Source: Polaribacter pacificus
Lineage (GTDB): Bacteria > Bacteroidota > Bacteroidia > Flavobacteriales > Flavobacteriaceae
Reading direction: 5' to 3'
Length of the DNA stretch: 64,000 nt
NCBI RefSeq assembly: GCF_038024035.1
Contig: NZ_CP150664.1
Coordinates: forward strand, 1,922,001 to 1,986,000
Both the position numbers and the translations under genes were made by a program. Under the pieces are notes generated by a model. That model was not told the DNA's origin. It saw nothing but the letters and a program-made list of their open reading frames with translations, and did not search any database. Positions 34,517 through 42,441 of the stretch are shown here, one piece after another (within the stretch, counting starts at the first letter, position 1; the number at the start of each line of letters is the position of its first letter).

Positions 34517-35758
34517 ATGAGATATATCTACAATGCACTGGTTTTTATAACGACAATTCTCCTGTCGTTGGTAGCGCTATTTCATAAAAAAATTAACCTT
34601 TTTGTAGCTGGTAGAAAACAAACTTTTGAAAAACTAACTGCTGTAAAGAATGCTCAAAATACTATTTGGTTTCACGCTGCTTCACTGGGAGAGTTTGAGC
34701 AAGGTAGACCTGTGATGGAGGCTTTTAAAGAGCAGTATCCAACATATAAAATTGTCCTTACTTTTTTTTCTCCTTCGGGATATGAAGTTAGAAAGGATTA
34801 TGGTCTGGCAGATGTCGTTTGCTATTTGCCAGTAGATTCAGAAAAGAATGTCCAGCAATTTTTAGATTTAGTGAAGCCTAAAATGGCTATTTTTATTAAG
34901 TATGAGTTTTGGCCAAATTTTTTAAACGGGCTTAAATTAAGAGAGATTCCTACCATACTTATCTCAGGCATTTTTAGACCCAATCAAATTTTTTTTAAAA
35001 AGCACGGCGGGTTTATGCTAAAAGCGTTAAAAACTTTTGATCACTTTTTTGTTCAAGATCAATCATCCAAAGAGCTCTTAAATACCTTTAATATTAACAA
35101 TGCTTCCATTTCTGGCGATACACGTTTTGATAGGGTTCACGCTATTTTAGATCAAAAAAACGATTTAGATTTTATCGATGCTTTTAAAAACAAACACTAC
35201 ACGGTTGTTGCTGGAAGTACTTGGAAAGAAGATGAAAAATTATTGGTAGACTATATCAATTCTGAGGCTTCAGAAAACACCAAATTTATCATTGCACCTC
35301 ATAATATTGTCGCTAAAGACATTGAGGCTTTAAAAAAATCGTTACAAAAAACCTGTGTCTTGTATTCGTCCAAATCAGGAAAAAATTTAGCAGACTATCA
35401 AGTTCTAATAATAGATACGATAGGTCTGCTAACAAAAATCTATTCAGCTGCAGATGTTGCTTATGTTGGAGGAGGTTTCGGTAAATCTGGGGTTCATAAT
35501 ATTTTAGAACCAGCCACATTCGGGATTCCTATAATTATAGGGCCCGTTTATGAAAAATACAAAGAAGTAGTAGACTTGGTTGCTTTAAAAAGTTGTCTTG
35601 TCGTTTCTGATAAAGAAACTTTTTCAAGTACCTTTACACAAGTGCGGACAGATGAAACATATAGGTCTCAGCTTGGTAAAACTAATCATGAGTTTATCCA
35701 AAATAATCTAGGAGCAACAAAAATGATCATGGAATATATTAATACACAATTAAAATAA
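34517..35758 (+). CDS. waaA: 3-deoxy-D-manno-octulosonic acid transferase
   Basis: This 413-aa inner-membrane-associated glycosyltransferase adds Kdo to lipid A. Features are an N-terminal anchor (MRYIYNALVFITTILLSLV), the KdtA signature FHAASLGEFEQGRPVMEAF, the Rossmann C-terminal half with GGGFGKSGVHNILEPATFG, and the length. An ATG 33 bp upstream gives a longer form, but MRYIYN matches family starts better and TACCTTTA near 34505 may be its -7 box. It is followed by the sulfur-transport gene after 1 bp. Confidence 0.93.
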   Translation: MRYIYNALVFITTILLSLVALFHKKINLFVAGRKQTFEKLTAVKNAQNTIWFHAASLGEFEQGRPVMEAFKEQYPTYKIVLTFFSPSGYEVRKDYGLADVVCYLPVDSEKNVQQFLDLVKPKMAIFIKYEFWPNFLNGLKLREIPTILISGIFRPNQIFFKKHGGFMLKALKTFDHFFVQDQSSKELLNTFNINNASISGDTRFDRVHAILDQKNDLDFIDAFKNKHYTVVAGSTWKEDEKLLVDYINSEASENTKFIIAPHNIVAKDIEALKKSLQKTCVLYSSKSGKNLADYQVLIIDTIGLLTKIYSAADVAYVGGGFGKSGVHNILEPATFGIPIIIGPVYEKYKEVVDLVALKSCLVVSDKETFSSTFTQVRTDETYRSQLGKTNHEFIQNNLGATKMIMEYINTQLK

Positions 35759-35759
35759 T

Positions 35760-36317
35760 ATGGAGTTTATAACACAAGCCTGGCCTTGGTATGTGTCGGG
35801 TCCAAGTATTGCATTTATTCTTTTTCTGGTATTTTATTACGGGAAGAACTTTGGAGTGTCAACAAATTTAGAAACCTTTTGTACAATTGGTGGGGCAGGA
35901 AAATTTTCTGACTACTTTAAAACCGATTGGAAAGAACGAAAATGGAGTTTGTTTTTTGTGGCAGGAATTGTTCTTGGAGGTTTTATTTCTCATCAGTTTT
36001 TAATGCCTTCAGAGGCTATTGCTTTAAACCCAGAAACCATCAAAGAATTAAATCAATTAGGTTTTGAACAGGCAGGGAAAAGCTATTTGCCTGCAGAGAT
36101 ATTTAGTCTAGAGCAACTCGGAACCGTAAAAGGCTTTTTAATTCTATTGGTATCAGGAATTTTGGTTGGTTTTGGTTCTCGGTATGCTGGAGGTTGTACT
36201 TCTGGGCATACGATTACGGGGATTAGTAGTTTTCAAAAACCATCAATGTTAGCAACTATTGGTTTTTTTGTAGGAGGTTTGCTCATGGTTTGGTTTTTAA
36301 TTCCTTTAATTTTTTAA
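35760..36317 (+). CDS. YeeE/YedE-family membrane protein (first half-transporter)
   Basis: This 185-aa inner-membrane protein is related to YeeE/YedE (TsuA-type) proteins, which import thiosulfate or other sulfur compounds. The family signature is visible as GSRYAGGCTSGHTITGIS (about residues 141-158), with the conserved Cys. Several hydrophobic helices flank it. It pairs with the next gene, which supplies the second half. Its position directly before moaA suggests a role in sulfur supply, but that is inference. Confidence 0.88.
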   Translation: MEFITQAWPWYVSGPSIAFILFLVFYYGKNFGVSTNLETFCTIGGAGKFSDYFKTDWKERKWSLFFVAGIVLGGFISHQFLMPSEAIALNPETIKELNQLGFEQAGKSYLPAEIFSLEQLGTVKGFLILLVSGILVGFGSRYAGGCTSGHTITGISSFQKPSMLATIGFFVGGLLMVWFLIPLIF

Positions 36318-36319
36318 CG

Positions 36320-36733
36320 ATGAAAAACATTAGATTTTTAATCATAGGCCTTCTTTTCGGAATTATATTAAGCAAATCAGAAGTGGTTTCTTGGTATCGA
36401 ATTTATGAAATGTTTAAGTTTCAATCGTTTCATATGTATGGGATTATTGGAAGTGCAATTTTTATTAGTATTATTTTGATGCAGCTTTTTAAAAAAGGCA
36501 CTATAAAGAATGTTGATGGAAATCAAATTACAGTAAAAGAAAAGAAAAAAGGAATTGTAAGAACGCTGTTAGGCGGGATTATTTTTGGTTTGGGCTGGGC
36601 GCTTTCTGGAATCTGTGCTGGACCAATCTTTGTTTTATTAGGTCATGGCTCACTTCCTATTTTAGTGGTGTTATTAGGGGCTATTTTAGGCGCTTTCTTA
36701 TACGGATTGATAAGTAAAAAACTACCTCATTAA
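36320..36733 (+). CDS. YeeE/YedE-family membrane protein (second half-transporter)
   Basis: This 137-aa inner-membrane protein is the partner of the previous gene, with GLGWALSGICAGPIFVLLG carrying the conserved Cys. The ATG at 36320 (MKNIRFLIIGLLFGIILSKSE) is preferred over an in-frame upstream start that would overlap the previous gene by 28 bp. Two-gene YeeE/YedE arrangements are common in Bacteroidota. The stop overlaps the next start by 1 bp. Confidence 0.88.
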   Translation: MKNIRFLIIGLLFGIILSKSEVVSWYRIYEMFKFQSFHMYGIIGSAIFISIILMQLFKKGTIKNVDGNQITVKEKKKGIVRTLLGGIIFGLGWALSGICAGPIFVLLGHGSLPILVVLLGAILGAFLYGLISKKLPH

Positions 36734-37143
36734 TGGAAGCTCATTGGACTTTATCAGATGCACAGTTTGAGGACCAATTTACATTTGGGACTTTTAAACC
36801 TCTTTGGTTTAGTCATGAGGCACATTTGAGATTGGCCTGGATGTATATCACAAAGTATGGAGTTCAAAAAGCTTTTGAAATGTATAAAAGTCAATTGCTT
36901 GCTTTTGCCGTTAAGCATTTGGCAAAAAACAAATTTAATCTCACTGTAACCTATGCATCAATTAAAGTTGTAGCTGGCTATTGTGAACGATCCAATTCAA
37001 GCAATTTTAAAGATTTTCTTCAGGAATTTCCAGAACTCAAAACCAATTTTAAAGAGCTTTTAAGTGCACACTATTCTATAAATATTTTTAGTGATTCTGT
37101 TGCCAAGCAACAAATCTTAGAACCTGACCTAGTTCCTTTTTGA
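36733..37143 (+). CDS. Uncharacterised 136-aa soluble protein
   Basis: I do not recognise a named family. The protein is soluble with no signal peptide and looks helical. A compact conserved-looking block, FSHEAHLRLAWMYITKYG (residues about 26-43), contains two histidines spaced HxxH, followed by Tyr/Trp-rich helices and FNLTVTYASIKVV. It sits between the YeeE/YedE pair and moaA, overlapping both by 1 bp, so it is translationally coupled to moaA. A metal-binding or small-molecule-binding role is possible but unproven. Confidence 0.8.
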   Translation: MEAHWTLSDAQFEDQFTFGTFKPLWFSHEAHLRLAWMYITKYGVQKAFEMYKSQLLAFAVKHLAKNKFNLTVTYASIKVVAGYCERSNSSNFKDFLQEFPELKTNFKELLSAHYSINIFSDSVAKQQILEPDLVPF

Positions 37144-38135
37144 TGAGCACACTTATTGACAGTTTTGGAAGACAAATAAATTACGTGCGTTTGGCCGTAA
37201 CGGATCGCTGTAATTTGCGTTGCCAATACTGCATGCCTGCTCACGGCATAGAGATAGTTCCTCGTAAAGAGTTATTAAGCTACAAAGAAATGTATCGGGT
37301 AATCCGCGTACTCACAGAGTTGGGTGTCAATAAGATTCGCTTAACAGGTGGCGAGCCTTTTGTGCGTAAAGATTTTATCGGTTTTTTAGAAATGTTATCG
37401 TTTAATGATTTGTTAGACGATATCAATATCACTACAAATGGTGCACTTATTTACAATCATATAGAAACCTTAGAAAAGCTTAAAAAAGTAAAGAATATCA
37501 ATTTGAGTATTGATAGTTTACAGGCGGATAAATTTAATGAGATAACACGCAGAAATGTATTTGATGAGGTTTTTAAGACCATGGAGGCTTTAGAAAAGAG
37601 CAGCATGAATTTAAAACTAAATGTGGTTGTACAATCTGGGATTAACACCGACGAAATTACAGATTTTGTTCGATTGACAAAAGACAAAGACATCGCCGTT
37701 CGATTTATCGAAGAAATGCCTTTTAACGGAAAAGGGCAACGTGAAATGCAAGAAGCGTGGAATTATAATACGATCTTAAACGAGATAAAATCTGAGTTTG
37801 ATGTTACAGAAATGAAATCCGAAAAATCATCAACATCACGTAATTTTTTGATAGAAAATCACAAAGGTTCTATCGGAATTATTCCTGCATTTACAAGGAC
37901 TATTTGTGGCGATTGTAACAGAATTAGAATTACATCAACCGGCACTTTTAAAAACTGTTTGTTTGATGATGGTGTTTTTAATTTAAGAGATTTTATAAGA
38001 AATGGTGCTTCTAACCAAGATTTAAAAGAACTTTTTTTAAGTTTAGTAAAAGAAAAGCCAGAAAATGGTTTTGTTGCAGAAGCAAACAGAACCAAAGGGA
38101 ATGTTTCTGAAAGTATGAGTACAATTGGAGGGTAG
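37143..38135 (+). CDS. moaA: GTP 3',8-cyclase (Moco step 1)
   Basis: This 330-aa radical SAM enzyme converts GTP to 3',8-cyclo-GTP with MoaC in the first step of molybdenum cofactor synthesis. The N-terminal cluster ligands are Cys23, Cys27 and Cys30 (CNLRCQYC). The C-terminal cluster has Cys255, Cys258 and Cys272 (CGDCNRIRITSTGTFKNC). The C-terminus ends in the conserved Gly-Gly. The ATG at 37143 overlaps the upstream TGA. Confidence 0.97.
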   Translation: MSTLIDSFGRQINYVRLAVTDRCNLRCQYCMPAHGIEIVPRKELLSYKEMYRVIRVLTELGVNKIRLTGGEPFVRKDFIGFLEMLSFNDLLDDINITTNGALIYNHIETLEKLKKVKNINLSIDSLQADKFNEITRRNVFDEVFKTMEALEKSSMNLKLNVVVQSGINTDEITDFVRLTKDKDIAVRFIEEMPFNGKGQREMQEAWNYNTILNEIKSEFDVTEMKSEKSSTSRNFLIENHKGSIGIIPAFTRTICGDCNRIRITSTGTFKNCLFDDGVFNLRDFIRNGASNQDLKELFLSLVKEKPENGFVAEANRTKGNVSESMSTIGG

Positions 38136-38136
38136 T

Positions 38137-38355
38137 ATGGAGCGTTTAAAAAATATTTTTGAAATTCATGCAACAGAAACAGGTATATTTATTGTAGCTC
38201 TTTGTTTATTATTAATAATTATTGAAATTATTACTTTAGTTAAGCCAGACACAGATAATTCAAAATTTATAACATTAAAATCTTTTTTTAAAGATTGGTT
38301 CTTTTTATTATTAATGCTATTTCTTGGATTACATCTTATATTTAAAAACGTATAA
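38137..38355 (+). CDS. 72-aa membrane protein in the Moco operon
   Basis: A small protein with two predicted membrane helices (about residues 15-35 and 50-68) separated by a short polar loop (VKPDTDNSKFITLKS). It starts 1 nt after the moaA stop and overlaps the moeA start by 1 bp, so translation is tightly coupled. I recognise no family. It could be a membrane anchor or small accessory subunit. Confidence 0.75.
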   Translation: MERLKNIFEIHATETGIFIVALCLLLIIIEIITLVKPDTDNSKFITLKSFFKDWFFLLLMLFLGLHLIFKNV

Positions 38356-39542
38356 TGATTTCAGTAGAAGAAGCTTTACAAATTGTTATAGACTCAGCAC
38401 AAGATTTTGGTGTTGAAGAGATTCCGTTTATCCAATCTGCTGGGAGAATCCTAAAAGAACAGATAAAAGCTGATAGAGATTTCCCGCCTTTCAATAGAGT
38501 TGCTATGGACGGAATTGCCATTGCGTATTCATCATTTAAAAACGGACAAAGAAGTTTTAAAATTGAAGGAATTCAGGCGGCAGGAAGTGAGCAAATTAGC
38601 TTGCAAAATTTAGAAAATTGTATCGAAGTAATGACAGGTGCTGTGTTGCCAAACAAATGCGATGCAGTTATTCGGTATGAGGATGTTTTCATCGAAAATG
38701 GAATAGCAACAATTAGCATTGATGCTGTTACGGATGGACAAAATATTCATCAAAAAGGAAAAGATGAAAAGGCAGGAGATGTATTAATCAAACAAAACAC
38801 AATCATTTCTGCAGCAGAAATTGGCGTCTTGGCAACGGTTGGAAAATCAACAGTAAAAGTTGCCAAACAACCCAAAGTGATGATTGTTTCGACGGGTGAT
38901 GAATTGGTTGCTGTTGATGATGTTCCTTTAGCTCATCAAATTAGAAGAAGCAATGTGTTTACTTTAGTTTCTTTGTTAGAAAAATTGCATATTCCTTCAG
39001 AAACAGCACATCTTACAGATGATAAACCCATCTTAAAAGAAAAAATAAAATCCTTTTTAGCAACCTACGATGTTTTACTTTTTAGCGGAGCGGTAAGCAA
39101 AGGAAAATTTGATTTTTTACCAGAAGTTTTAGCAGAGTTGGGAGTGGTTAAAAGTTTTCACAAAGTAGCACAAAGGCCAGGAAAACCCTTTTGGTTTGGA
39201 CAAACTAAAAACTCTAGTGTTTTTGCATTTCCGGGGAACCCAATTTCTACCTTTGTCAATTGTTTGGCGTATTTTTATCCTTGGTATTTCAAATCTATTG
39301 GTGTTGAACTACAAGAAGAGAATGCAATTTTATCAGAAGACGTTTCTTTTAAACCAAATTTAGCATACTTTTTGCAAGTACAATTAAGCTATCGTTATGG
39401 GCATTTAATTGCCTCACCAATTACAGGAAATGGTTCTGGCGATTTGGCAAGTTTGGTAAAGGCTGATGCATTTATCCAATTGCCAGCAAATCAGAATGAG
39501 TTTAAAAAAGGAGAAGTTTTTAAGATAATTCGCTATCGCTAA
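38355..39542 (+). CDS. moeA: Molybdopterin molybdotransferase
   Basis: This 395-aa enzyme inserts molybdate into adenylated molybdopterin. Family features are DRDFPPFNRVAMDGIA, EVMTGAVLPNKCDAVIRYED, the STGDEL motif of the molybdopterin-binding domain, FSGAVSKGKFDF, and RPGKPFWFG with FAFPGNP. The length is normal. It overlaps the small membrane protein gene by 1 bp. A REP-like hairpin separates it from moaC. Confidence 0.95.
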   Translation: MISVEEALQIVIDSAQDFGVEEIPFIQSAGRILKEQIKADRDFPPFNRVAMDGIAIAYSSFKNGQRSFKIEGIQAAGSEQISLQNLENCIEVMTGAVLPNKCDAVIRYEDVFIENGIATISIDAVTDGQNIHQKGKDEKAGDVLIKQNTIISAAEIGVLATVGKSTVKVAKQPKVMIVSTGDELVAVDDVPLAHQIRRSNVFTLVSLLEKLHIPSETAHLTDDKPILKEKIKSFLATYDVLLFSGAVSKGKFDFLPEVLAELGVVKSFHKVAQRPGKPFWFGQTKNSSVFAFPGNPISTFVNCLAYFYPWYFKSIGVELQEENAILSEDVSFKPNLAYFLQVQLSYRYGHLIASPITGNGSGDLASLVKADAFIQLPANQNEFKKGEVFKIIRYR

Positions 39543-39596
39543 TCAATGATGATTATGAAAAACTTCCTAATTTAGCAAAGAAGAAGTTTAAATAGC

Positions 39597-39708
39597 TTCT
39601 CGATACAATTTTCTCATAAAATCGAAAATCACTCGAAGTACTCGAAGTAACAATACGCACTGTCAGTTTGAGTTAATTTGAGAGGAACGAACAAATTTGT
39701 ATCGAGAA
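39597..39708. repeat. REP-like imperfect inverted repeat between moeA and moaC
   Basis: TTCTCGATACAA (39597-39608) is inverted at 39697-39708 as TTGTATCGAGAA. The intervening sequence is itself partly self-complementary (AAAATCACTCGAAGTACTCGAAG versus CAGTTTGAGTTAATTTGAG). I recall this TATCGAGAA/GAGGAACGAAC type of sequence as a dispersed intergenic element in flavobacterial genomes. No coding is seen. Confidence 0.7.
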
Positions 39709-39752
39709 CACTTAAACTAAAAATTAAGCACTTAACATTTATAACTTCAAGC

Positions 39753-40229
39753 GTGAGCGACTTTACACATATAAATAAAAAGAACAATCCTAAAATGGTA
39801 AACGTTTCTGATAAGAAAATTACCAAGAGAACAGCCACAGCAAAAGCAAGCATGTTTTTAGGGTCAGAAATCATTTCTCATTTTACAGATGATGAGTTAG
39901 TCACCAAGAAGGGGCCTGTTTTTCAGACGGCAATTATTGCTGGAATTCAAGGTGTTAAAAAAACCTCAGAACTAATACCCATGTGTCATCCATTATTAAT
40001 TAACGGAGTAGATATTGATGTTGAAATTGTGGATGAAGAGAACATAGAAGTTTTTTGCAAAGTAACTATTGAAGGAAAAACTGGTGTAGAAATGGAAGCC
40101 CTAACAGGCGTAAATATTGCTTGTTTAACCATTTATGATATGTGTAAAAGCATTTCGCAAAAGATGCTGATTAAAGAAGTGAAACTGCTAGAAAAAACGG
40201 GAGGAAAATCGGATATTAAGAATGACTAA
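39753..40229 (+). CDS. moaC: Cyclic pyranopterin monophosphate synthase
   Basis: This 158-aa enzyme turns 3',8-cyclo-GTP into cyclic pyranopterin monophosphate. PMCHPLLI and EGKTGVEMEALTGV are family signatures, and the length is typical. The start is GTG at 39753 (MSDFTHINKKNNPKMVNVSD). An in-frame TTG 75 bp upstream lies inside the REP-like element and is unlikely. It overlaps the next gene by 8 bp. Confidence 0.95.
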   Translation: MSDFTHINKKNNPKMVNVSDKKITKRTATAKASMFLGSEIISHFTDDELVTKKGPVFQTAIIAGIQGVKKTSELIPMCHPLLINGVDIDVEIVDEENIEVFCKVTIEGKTGVEMEALTGVNIACLTIYDMCKSISQKMLIKEVKLLEKTGGKSDIKND

Positions 40230-41325
40230 ACACACAAAACATACAAATTTAGAAAGACGAGATAACGATCTTTTTGCGCCCAATGAAATTTCTTTTGTGG
40301 GTGCAAATTGCAATAGTATTTCTGATTTGGTTAAAGCGATTTCTCAAAAGTTACCTAGGTATAAGCTAGCCTACTTTGATGCTTCTCATGCAAAAGATGT
40401 TCAAGAGACAAACGTATCAGAATTTGTATTTCACCATCGTGGAAATTTACAAGTGTCTACCACAAGCCCTGTAAACACCTATTTGCAACGACTTCAATTT
40501 TCACAATTTGATTGTATTTTTATCAATGGGAATCATTATAAAGCGGCAAAGCAGATCCTAATTTTAGACCCACAAAAAGAGGCGTCTGTATTAAAAAGAT
40601 TGGATCAATTAGATCGCATTCAATTTGTGATAAAACTTAATAAAGACACGGAGTATTTTTCTTTTTTAGAAAAGAAATTCCCAAAAATTAAAAATTTAAT
40701 CTGTTATACTATCGATGAGGTAGATAAGATATCTCATCAAATAGATCAGTTAATCCAAGAGAAAATAGCCCCAGTAAAAGGTCTGGTATTGGTTGGTGGT
40801 AAAAGCACTAGAATGGGGAAAGATAAATCAACCTTGGATTATTTTGGGAAGCCTCAAAAACAGGCTGCAAAAGAACTCTTAGTAAGCAATAATTTAGAAA
40901 CGTATTATTCTGTACAAAAACAGACAGATAAAGCAGACGAAATTTCTGACACATTTTTAAATTTAGGCCCTTTTGGAGGCATCTGTTCTGCCTTTCAAAA
41001 AAATCCAAATGTAGCCTGGTTGGTCTTAGCGACTGATCTTCCTTTTGTAGATTCTAAGCTTATCCAATTATTGTTGCAAAAACGCAACCCTAGTAAAGTT
41101 GCTACAGCAATTAAAGGCAAGGGCAATCAGTTTGTAGAGCCGTTAATTACCATCTACGAGCCCAAAGCTTATCCACTATTGCTGCAGTATTTAGCACAGG
41201 GCTATTCATGTCCTCGAAAAATGCTGATCAACTCTGATGTAGAAATAGTTGAGGTGGATGCTGCTTTTATTAGAAATGTAAATACACCAGAAGAGTTTGA
41301 ATTAGCAAAAAAAGAGCTTCAATAA
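40222..41325 (+). CDS. mobA: MobB-like/MobA fusion, molybdenum cofactor guanylyltransferase
   Basis: This 367-aa two-domain protein carries MobA in its C-terminal half (from about residue 187): VKGLVLVGGKSTRMGKDKS, then WLVLATDLPFVD with the metal-binding Asp. It joins GMP to Mo-molybdopterin. The N-terminal 185 residues look like a degenerate P-loop fold of the MobB kind (FVGANCNSISDLVKAI in place of GxxGxGKT; FDCIFINGNHYK). The fusion suggests the organism makes the dinucleotide form of the cofactor. Confidence 0.85.
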   Translation: MTKHTKHTNLERRDNDLFAPNEISFVGANCNSISDLVKAISQKLPRYKLAYFDASHAKDVQETNVSEFVFHHRGNLQVSTTSPVNTYLQRLQFSQFDCIFINGNHYKAAKQILILDPQKEASVLKRLDQLDRIQFVIKLNKDTEYFSFLEKKFPKIKNLICYTIDEVDKISHQIDQLIQEKIAPVKGLVLVGGKSTRMGKDKSTLDYFGKPQKQAAKELLVSNNLETYYSVQKQTDKADEISDTFLNLGPFGGICSAFQKNPNVAWLVLATDLPFVDSKLIQLLLQKRNPSKVATAIKGKGNQFVEPLITIYEPKAYPLLLQYLAQGYSCPRKMLINSDVEIVEVDAAFIRNVNTPEEFELAKKELQ

Positions 41326-41352
41326 AAGAAACTGAAACCAGTTCAGCAGACA

Positions 41353-42441
41353 ATGAAACCCACAAAAGATCAACTTTTTAAACGGCAAATTACCTTATCA
41401 GAAATAGGTGAGATTGGGCAGCAAAAACTACAAAAGGCTTCTGTTGTCGTTGTTGGCTGTGGCGGCTTGGGAGGTCCAATTGCTGTGCATTTGGCCACCA
41501 GTGGCATTGGAAAACTTCACTTGATAGATTTTGACACCATTGATCTGAGTAATTTGCATAGACAGGTCTATTTTTCTTTAGCGGATGTAGGAAAATACAA
41601 AGCTGCTACTTTGGCAAAATTTATAGAAAAAAGAGCGCCGTTTACTCAGGTAAAATACACGCTTGATCCCATTGCCAAAAGCAATGTTTTTGACTTGATT
41701 TCTGAGGCTGATATTGTTGTTGACGGTACAGATTCATTGCCCACAAAATACTTATTAAACGATGCCTGTGTACTTAAAAACAAAGCACTTGTGTATGGCT
41801 CATTGTACAAGTATGATGGCTATGTTGCCAGTTTTAACATCGCACAAGGTGCAGGAGCCTATTCAGCCAATTTACGAGATGCATTTCCTACCATGGCAAC
41901 AGATGTTCCTAATTGTGAAGAAGCAGGAACCTTAAATTCTATCGTTAGCTTTATTGCAGCTCAACAAGTAAACGAAGTATTAAAACTGGTTTTAGAAATC
42001 GGAAAACCACTGGTCAATCAAGTGTTGATTTATAATTCATTGCAAAACTCACAATTAAAAATGAAGCTTACTAACCAAGTTTCAAAAGCAGCTATAGAAG
42101 AACTATTTTTTAGAGAATCCTACTTTGATGCTAGTTGCCAAGTACAAAATAGTGATTGGTTAATTTCTGCAGAAAAATTGAAGCAACTAATCTCAGATCC
42201 CGAGCGCAGAAAAAGCATTCAAATTATAGCTGTACTAGAAAATTTAAAAACGCCATTTGAGGTAGATCAGACCATTCCTTTTTTTTCAGCAGCTATTGAA
42301 AATTTTAAGATAGACAATAATAAAGAGTATGTACTGGTGTGTCAAAAAGGAATTACCAGCTACAGCGCAACAATAAAATTAAAAGAAAGCTTTCCTACAG
42401 CAACAATACTTAGTTTAGCTGATGGAATCAACAATTATTAA
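41353..42441 (+). CDS. MoeB/ThiF-like adenylyltransferase with rhodanese domain
   Basis: This 362-aa protein should activate the MoaD C-terminus. The E1-like domain has the ATP site VVGCGGLGGPIA and catalytic Cys188 (VPNCEEAG). The structural zinc CxxC pairs of E. coli MoeB are absent; the usual CYRCLFP region reads AYSANLRDAFP. The C-terminal rhodanese domain (from about residue 265) has active Cys330 (LVCQKGITS) and could transfer sulfur to MoaD directly. It sits in the Moco operon, 27 bp after mobA. Confidence 0.87.
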   Translation: MKPTKDQLFKRQITLSEIGEIGQQKLQKASVVVVGCGGLGGPIAVHLATSGIGKLHLIDFDTIDLSNLHRQVYFSLADVGKYKAATLAKFIEKRAPFTQVKYTLDPIAKSNVFDLISEADIVVDGTDSLPTKYLLNDACVLKNKALVYGSLYKYDGYVASFNIAQGAGAYSANLRDAFPTMATDVPNCEEAGTLNSIVSFIAAQQVNEVLKLVLEIGKPLVNQVLIYNSLQNSQLKMKLTNQVSKAAIEELFFRESYFDASCQVQNSDWLISAEKLKQLISDPERRKSIQIIAVLENLKTPFEVDQTIPFFSAAIENFKIDNNKEYVLVCQKGITSYSATIKLKESFPTATILSLADGINNY

